Below, piece by piece: positions 57,646 through 64,000 of a stretch of 64,000 nt of DNA. Made by a program: the position numbers and the translations under genes. The stretch lies in the NCBI GenBank assembly GCA_029582165.1, contig CM055874.1, forward strand, positions 47,963,269-48,027,268. The letters run 5' to 3'. The stretch's first letter is position 1, and each line of letters opens with the position of its first letter. The DNA comes from Portulaca oleracea. Lineage: Eukaryota > Streptophyta > Magnoliopsida > Caryophyllales > Portulacaceae. The notes under the pieces are model-generated. The model was not told the DNA's origin. It did not search any database and saw only the letters and a list, made by a program, of their open reading frames with translations.

Positions 57646-59417
57646 TGTTTAACGTATTCCTAAGGGTATAGGCATGGTCGAATATGTTCGAGGAGCTGGG
57701 GCCCTATTGTTTAAGTTCGATTTTTTCGGTCTCAAAAGGTTTTAAGGATTCGGTTTTAGAAAAGGGTTTCACTAAAAATTTCTACTCAATAAAGGAAAAC
57801 AAGGGCTTAAGGGTAATACCGAGTCAATCCAACGAAAGACTAAGCACAGATATTGTGGTTTTAGAGTAGATCAATGCTAGGTAATTAAGTGTGAGGATTG
57901 CATAGAAGGCTAGAGTCAATCTCCCTTGCTAGAGTGGTAGACTGAGGCATACCCCAAGTCCCATCATCACTCTTATGCATGACGGTACTTGATAGTATGA
58001 GAACATAATCCTAAATAATCAATTCCAAATCCCTCTCGCCAGAGTTAGGATTCGGAATCGATTAAACCACCCTAGAGTTCCAATTCGATGTTTGAAAGGA
58101 TCCATAATCTCCCGGCACCTGGTATCCTACAAGTATCGAGTGGTAATCTAGGGCGGAACACTAATTACCATGCTAATCACTCTAATCCCACTAATCCATA
58201 CCTAATCTACCATTAAGGGCCCTAATCACCCCCTAACCCTATAGGGTACTTGGCCACCTCATACTAATAACAAGCAACGATTCGATATTTAAACCTAACA
58301 TAATCATGAAGTCAATACGACAATCACAAAGTTAACATAAACTACGATCAAAGCAATTAAAAGGCTAATCAAAACAATAATGATAATGAAGGGAAGAAAA
58401 CTTGAATGAAAGAGAGAAATTCACTTACTTAGGGTTTTGAGAATGAGAAACAAAGGAGAAGGATTCAGACTTCTATTGCAAGCTCAAAGAATTCGAAATC
58501 AAATTGCATTAAATCTTGATAATCTACAAAGTAATCAACAGTAATCAATGCTTAAGAGAAGATTAAACGCTAAGAACTCTAAAATAAAACCTAGCAAGTG
58601 AAAGCTAATGTTTTTCCAAAAACTTTACATTATATACTTGTGACAAAAGTAGCCAAAACACAATCGTTTTGGCCGACATTAACTACGTAGATCCGAGGGT
58701 TCATGGGTGTAACATTGGCCGTCACGGGCGTGACCCCTGGAGAAGTCCGAAATTCTTCGTTGGATTCTACAATTCTCACGCGCGTGACCAGTGATGGTCA
58801 CAGCCGTGAGGTACTACCTGGAGGGGGCGATTCTGGCAAGTCACGGTCGTGACAATGGGTATCACTGCCGTAAGGCCTGGTCTCGATGGAAAACCTCTTC
58901 GTCCCTCACGGGCGTGACAGGTGAGAGTCAGGCTGTAAGGGTCTTGCTGTCTACACCTCCTCTTCAGGGTCACGGCCGTGAGAATGGAGGTCACGGTCGT
59001 TTGGTGGTATCTTCTGAAACCCAGGATTTTGGGGTGTCACGGCCGTGACCCCTCTTCCATCCATTGCCTCTTTCCGTCCACTTTTGGAACCTAAGGAACA
59101 CTGGGGTCACGGCCAAGAGAATGGTGGTCACGGCCGTGACTCCCCTGATGAAGGTCTCATTCTTGTTTCTTCTCTATTATCGGGATTGAGGCTCGGTTCT
59201 TCTTCTCCAGGGCCGGGTTTCCTCGTGATATCTCGGCTCCTCTACATTTAGGCCTGAATTGGCCTCGTTTTGTTCGCTTTTGCTCCACAAGCGTCTAAGG
59301 GTTGAAGAATCTACAAAATAAAGAAAATAAAGTGAAAATACTAATAAACATACGTGGAACCGAGTCAAAACCTAAGGGAAAAGAAACGCATTTAGGCTCA
59401 AAACAGAGACTAAACAA
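57646..59417 (-). mobile_element. 5' LTR of element E (Athila)
   Basis: On the minus strand it starts TGTTTAGTCTCTG at 59417, related to the start of LTR T and F, and ends AAACA at 57646; 1772 bp. A TATA-like run (TATATA) at 58631-58636 is preceded upstream by the GTCACGGCCGTGAC palindromes at 58721-59140. Right flank ATATA (59418-59422). Confidence 0.85.
58721..59140 (-). promoter_or_regulatory. LTR E palindrome cluster (GTCACGGCCGTGAC)
   Basis: About twelve copies of GTCACGG(C/G/T)CGTGA(C/G) or half-decayed forms, e.g. 58721-58734, 58775-58788, 58840-58853, 58905-58918, 58969-58981, 59036-59049 and 59127-59140. The last two are perfect 14-bp palindromes. Intervening DNA is not repeated. 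Located 85-505 bp upstream of the TATA-like run. Confidence 0.9.
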
Positions 59418-59673
59418 TATAATATAAATTTTGAGTTTTTCCTATGCAGTTTTCATTACTAGGTTTAAGTTTCTAGTTTTAGGATTTAGATTTTAGATTA
59501 GAGTTTTAGTTAGGATTTAATGAGGTTTTATTCTTTGCAATTAAATTAGGGTTTATGTTTTGTAATTGAATCTTTCATTATTGTCTTCTCTATCTTTGAA
59601 GCATCAATTACTACCAAATTTCAGTATGTTCTTCTTCCCTTTTTACATCAGCTTTCAATTAGTTAATTACTTA
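59418..59673. other. Unassigned AT-rich stretch
   Basis: 256 bp between LTR E and LTR G with no recognised feature; probably target DNA of both insertions or the remnant of another repeat. Confidence 0.4.
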
Positions 59674-60773
59674 TGAAATAACCCTAGAGCGGGGGGTGAA
59701 TAGGGTTGTATATTATTTGTGCACTTAATCAACACAAAAAGGGTTAGTAGCACTTTTATAAACTGAATAATACTTCTTTATTGATTGAATCAAAGTGCTA
59801 AAGGGAAAGAGGTTACGACTCGGCACTATTGAGAACTGTGAGGTCCTCAACAGGCTTACTAGGGCAGAAGACTTCACAGAAACTTCTGTACTTGAGGCCT
59901 CACGGAAGAGGCGATTACAGCTGAAGATCACATATACAGTGTGAATCGTTTTCTCTTTCATAAACACGACCTTAGAGGTCCTCACCAGATACACTCTCTG
60001 GTTACAAACTCACCACTTTTCTTAGTGGCTACAACTCAGAATATTTTCACTCAAATATTCCTACAACTCAGAATTTTTTAACCAAAATTCCTACTCTGAT
60101 TTTCTTCCTTGGAAATCTTCGTTTTACATGGAAGAGGTTGATTCTATATATATGCTTGAGATCTCTAATCAGCAACGACATCTTTCTCTCAGTAGGGATT
60201 GCTTCCTTTCTTGGAGTCATCTTCAATCTTTCTCAATCTTGGCAATTTGCAACGATTTCTTTCCTTTCTTTTTAGCATTTAAAAAAGATATAATCTGTTA
60301 TAAGATAAATCCAGAATTGGAAGGAATACAATAAGATTAGGATATGGAAAAACTTCCCTAATTTAATTTTGACAAACAAAATCTTCGCACGGGAACATGA
60401 GGTCCTCATTGTTGAATACGGTGAGGTCCTCAGATAGCGTTGAGATTCTTTATTATACTTCCTTGATTGAAGGTTGTTTCCTTTCTTGAGAGTAGATTTT
60501 CAATCTTCTCATTTAGGCAGCTGTTTCTTTCTCTTAATTAAATTCTGATTTTATATCTTCCAAATCTCTTAATTAAATTATGTAAATAAAATCAGATTAG
60601 AGATTATGAGAAAGATATAGATCTCTAGGGAAGATAAGGGATATTTATATAAAGGAAACTTCCCTGAATTTATATCTTCAAATTTTGTCTTTCAATCAAA
60701 AATATGGCGGATGCAATGGAGGTCCTCAAGCAGACTGTAGTGGAGGTCCTTAGAGGGTAGTAGAGTTTCTTCA
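59674..60773 (-). mobile_element. Probable Ty1/copia 3' LTR (element G)
   Basis: On the minus strand it follows the tract CAAAAAGGGGGAGAT, the type seen in SIRE/Maximus and related copia elements, and starts TGAAGAAACTCTAC at 60773. The left end is less sure; TGAAATAACCCTAG at 59674 mirrors the start. TATATATA lies at 60145-60153. The motif TGAGGTCCTCA occurs at 59839, 60398 and 60422, with variants near 59893, 59975, 60718 and 60742. No copia coding sequence is inside the window. Confidence 0.6.
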
Positions 60774-61005
60774 ATCTCCCCCTTTTTGTTTCAAAGACAA
60801 AATTTTCTTTGTTGTCCTTTTGCATAGATACACAGTACATAGCAAAGCAATACAACAAACTTAATTCTCCCCCTTTTTGTCTTTCAGACAGAAAGGAAAC
60901 AGGAGAGTACAAGCACTAAGATGTATTGCCAAAATAAAGAGAGGAAGAGAGAGGGAGAAGGAGGGATAGGAAGAAAATAAATGATGAGGAAAAGAAATGT
61001 TGAGG
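60774..61005 (-). mobile_element. Internal 3' end of element G with two polypurine tracts
   Basis: CAAAAAGGGGGAGA occurs twice on the minus strand, at 60788-60775 next to the LTR and at 60879-60866. The right end (60940-61005) is purine-rich on the plus strand and stops at LTR F. Confidence 0.55.
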
Positions 61006-61926
61006 TGTTTAGACCCAATTTTCTGTCTAAATACCGCCTAAATCCTTAGGCTTTTAACTCGTTTCGTGGTTTAATTTCATATTTTTTAATGCGTTTTTGG
61101 TTATTTTGTAGATTTTGGAGAATTCACTCAAAACGTAGCAAAACGGGCCTTTTTATAGCATTTTTGGTGATTATCCGAGCCGAGTCGGACCGAAAGCCGA
61201 GACGGAGTCGACCCGGGACAACATTCCTCACCTTTGGTTTCAATTAGTGAAGTAACACCTGCTACGACTCTCGAATCGGGCGTTACATGCTTCGGAAAGA
61301 AGGAACAACAAAGGGAAGGACAGCCAAGGCGTAGCCCTCGCCACGAATGGCGTAGCACCGCCTGCGGTGTTGGTGGACCGTACGGCGCCCTTGAAGGAGA
61401 AATCGCCTGGCACTTTTCGCTCGTCGTGCCCGCGAAAGGGTGGGTCGCGCCCGCGACCCCCCTGCTGGTTTGCGATTCTTCGGGCTTTGTACGCTGCGTT
61501 TTGGGCAATTTTGATCCTTTGTATAAATAGCTCCTTTACTGTATTTTCTGGAACGGGGTGACTATTATTAGACTCTAGTTACTTAGACTCTATTTCCAGC
61601 TTTGTATTAGTGACTTTTAGAGAGAGATTAGTGAGAGATTAATCTAGGGTTTTGGAGATTTGTGTTTGTTATTGAAGATTTGGGTATTCAAACAATTGAG
61701 AGATTGTTGGATTATTTTTTTATTGCTTTTCTTTGTTCATCTACAGCACTTTGATAAGTATTCTCTTCCCTTAACTCTTTTATTAATTACCTTGCTAATT
61801 ACTTCGCTTGTTCTTAATTTCGTTACTTGCTATTTTGACTGTTTTGCTTGTTTATGGTTGTTTGATGTTAGAAATCATGTTTAGGTTTGGTTTGGATATT
61901 GTTATCATAGTTAGTGTCATGATTAG
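61006..61926 (+). mobile_element. Truncated LTR F, related to LTR T
   Basis: Starts TGTTTAGACCCAATTTTCTGTC and follows LTR T block by block for 920 bp, with many substitutions, up to ATGATTAG; in LTR T the sequence goes on GTGGCTAGAAACC. TATAAAT at 61524-61530. GC-rich palindromic matter upstream, including GGGTCGCG-CC-CGCGACCC (61442-61459). Cut by LTR H. Left flank TGAGG (61001-61005). Confidence 0.78.
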
Positions 61927-63392
61927 TGATAACTGCGTTTCATGACTATGTTTTTGGGGGCTTTCAATAGTGAATTAGGGTTAATTTTGTGTGTGAACCT
62001 TGATTTTTATTCCAACTTCCCTACTACACTTGGTGTTGTTGTTTTTGATGTGAATTTATAGGTTTTGAGGCCAAAACACCAACTTTCTCTCAACTTCAGG
62101 CAGGAGTGAATATACCACGGTCCTCTACATGTCAAACCCAAACCATGGTACAAATTTGGGACGGAAAGGAGCAAGGAATAGTCGGGCAGCAGTGCAAAGT
62201 GGTGGCCACGGTCGTGGCGGACTTGCCAAATTTCATTTGGCGAAGGAAAGAAGAAAGAAGCGGGGCGATGGCAACCTCGGGCGGCCGTGGTGATCACCAC
62301 GATCATGGTGTACTGCAATTGTCTGCATTTATGACGGACGAGGCGAACTGCCTATGCAGGTCTGTTATTTTCGCGAGTAGAAAAGGGAGGAAGAGACGGT
62401 TTTTCGAGATTCATTCATTGTCTATCAGTTTTCCTTCGTTCTTTGGTCGTCAAGAAGAGAAAAGAGAGCCCTAATACTTCCATTCTACTCCTCTTCCCTA
62501 CCATCAAGATTCAAGACCGAATCGATTCAAGAGAAACCAAGATCAAGATTCGCAAAGGAAAGGAGCGACGTTCGCGGAGAAGGTTTCTACCCCAGGATCG
62601 AAAGACTCGACGGGTTGTATTCTTCGCAATTCTATTCTTACTTTTTGATTTCCTTCTTAGTTTTGAGATTCGATTATGATGTTTGGAACTTGTTTTGTGT
62701 TTTCATTGAATATGAGCGAGTAGATTTCTTGAATTCTAGGGTTTTGCAACCCGAAACAATGTAGTTTGATTGTTTGTTATTAGTTTGTGCATGAATTCTT
62801 GATTAGAATCAATAGAAGGTTGTGTTTTCCATGTTTATGAGTATTCTTAAGGCCTTGAATATTTGTAAGTTTGAGATTAACTGAGAAGAAATCTTGAAAG
62901 GTGAATTAGGGTAATCTGACTACCAACCTGTCTACCTAGGCTTATGAAAGTTGAAAAAGGAGTAGTAAACTAGGGAATCATTAGATAACCTGACTTTTAA
63001 GACCTTCAATTATGTTTAACCTAAAAGGCAGACGAAAGTTGTTGATTAGGTTGTTTAGAATAATTCTATTTAGCATCGAAAGGGCGATAGAATTAAGAGG
63101 TTATCGATTCTTGATTCATTCTTGAATGTATGATTGTGCAGGCTAGGTTTTAGTAATCGAACTCGTTGTTAAGTTAGCATCTCTCTAGAAGTCTTTCTCT
63201 CTTGATATAATTTTTGATTGATTTTCTTTTTCCTGATTTATTAGTTTAGTTAATTGTTAAACCTTTTCCAAAACCCAAATCTGATTAGCTTAGCAATCGT
63301 GATAGAGATTAGTTTTCCGTGTTGCTGATTGAGTCCCTGTGGGATCGACCTTGACGTGCTACTACGTACACCGTGCGCTTGCGGCTCTGTCA
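61927..63392 (+). mobile_element. 5' LTR of element H (Athila type)
   Basis: Starts TGATAACTGCG, ends GCGGCTCTGTCA, then spacer AGTTTT and a perfect primer site. 1466 bp, close to LTR A in length and in its first bases. Left flank ATTAG (61922-61926) belongs to LTR F. Palindromes GCCACG-GT-CGTGGC (62205-62218) and GTGGTGATCACCAC (62287-62300). No clear TATA box seen. Confidence 0.8.
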
Positions 63393-63398
63393 AGTTTT

Positions 63399-63416
63399 TG
63401 GCGCCGTTGCCGGGGA
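63399..63416 (+). other. Primer-binding site of element H (tRNA-Asp, perfect)
   Basis: TGGCGCCGTTGCCGGGGA, an exact complement of the plant tRNA-Asp 3' end. A partial second copy, TTGCCGGGGACTCTGTCC, lies at 63480-63497. Confidence 0.93.
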
Positions 63417-64000
63417 CTCTGTCCCTAGCAGTCGGTAAACGAATTCTCTTAGGTTGACTAGGCTCTTAGGTTGACTAGGTTGCCGGGGACTCTGTCCTAT
63501 TTGTAGGCTGACTCTCATCCTTCAAAGCACATCTACTTTGCTGTAGATACTGCACATTTGCATAAATGCGAGTTTCACAGCCGGTATCTTATACTCAAAG
63601 TGGGTTTAATAAGGGTTGTGTGTATCATATACGCATTTGCCTAGAATTGAAATCATATCTCAAGTCTTCCTTATAGTTATTCACGCTCCCAGTGTCATAC
63701 ATGATCTGGTTGTTAACCGATTGCTGTCATTGGTTGGGTATGTACAACTGTTTGTCCTTACCTTTCCTTTGACTTCTAGTCTTTGATAGATTTCTTAAAT
63801 CTTTATTTTCCTTTGACTAAAAGACTATATTGATCGCCAATCTTTTGGCTAAAGAAGTCTGAGGTTTCTCATGTTTTAAATTAGTCAAATTATTTCAGAA
63901 CATGAGTGCCAACAATTGGCTTTTATCTAGCTCAACCGAGACTATCTGGTTATTGGTTTCATATTTATCAACTCTAACTAGTTCGAAGAACTTGGTTTTG
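63417..64000 (+). other. Leader of element H
   Basis: Contains a duplicated CTTAGGTTGACTAGG (about 63448-63479) and the partial primer-site copy. No coding sequence recognised before the window ends. Confidence 0.6.

Noticed and set aside
58721..59140. CRISPR-like array of regularly repeated palindromes
   Set aside because: Spacing is irregular, repeats are short and variable, no cas genes are present, and the context is a plant LTR.
61960..62680. A plant protein-coding gene in 62100-62680 (two frames of 78-122 codons)
   Set aside because: The stretch lies between an LTR start and a primer site of element H, has no recognisable domain, and is Arg/Lys-rich by composition of leader-like DNA.
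1..64000. Bacterial-type promoters, ribosome binding sites, operons or terminators
   Set aside because: The whole window is eukaryotic repeat DNA; such signals would be meaningless here.

Overview
The window is plant repeat DNA with no recognisable host gene. It is built almost entirely from nested LTR retrotransposons, mainly the Athila and Tat/Ogre branches of Ty3/gypsy plus one Ty1/copia LTR. The evidence is seven Athila-type or Tat-type LTR families with primer-binding sites complementary to tRNA-Asp (Athila) or resembling tRNA-Arg (Tat), gag, protease, reverse transcriptase (RT), RNase H (RH) and integrase (INT) remnants, and several recoverable 5-bp target-site duplications (TSDs). This composition suggests angiosperm heterochromatin, probably pericentromeric. 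The species cannot be told.

Nesting, outermost to innermost. Element E (minus strand, Athila) has its 5' LTR at 57646-59417, and its gag and protease run left to 55415. There it is cut by element B (minus strand, Tat), whose 5' LTR is 53976-55414 and whose body runs left: leader, gag from 50058, RT and RH to 46530, then the RH tail, the archaeal-type RNase H (aRH) and INT at 5927-4769. B's leader holds a solo LTR (50406-52813, perfect TSD GGTAG). B's RH is split by element A (plus strand, Athila, LTRs 5928-7324 and 45167-46529, TSD GTTGC/GTTTC). B's INT is cut by element C (plus strand, Tat-like; only its 3' end, 1736-4768, is inside). C's 3' untranslated region is cut by element D (minus strand, B-type 5' LTR at 37-1735), which leaves the window on the left.

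Element A carries decayed gag and protease, no RT/RH/INT, and an Athila ORF1-type gene in the env position. That gene is split by element T (plus strand, Athila, 5' LTR 11123-12770, TSD GTCTC), also a gag-protease element without pol. The 3' half of T, its 3' LTR and the adjoining part of A then became one unit of about 4.6 kb repeated six times head to tail (15838-43303). This array fills over 40 percent of the window.

Right edge (59418-64000): a minus-strand copia-type 3' LTR (G, about 59674-60773), a T-like LTR fragment (F, 61006-61926) and a 5' LTR with perfect tRNA-Asp primer site (H, 61927-63392) inserted into F.

The most striking pattern is that almost every LTR family carries its own short, GC-rich, near-perfect palindrome in several copies, clustered about 20-500 bp upstream of its TATA box. 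The motifs are unrelated in sequence between families but share position and architecture. Other notable points are the chimeric tandem array with its mosaic gradient of variants, two pol-less gag-protease elements nested in each other, and doubled polypurine tracts (PPTs). Patches of dropped bases in the array look like consensus errors.
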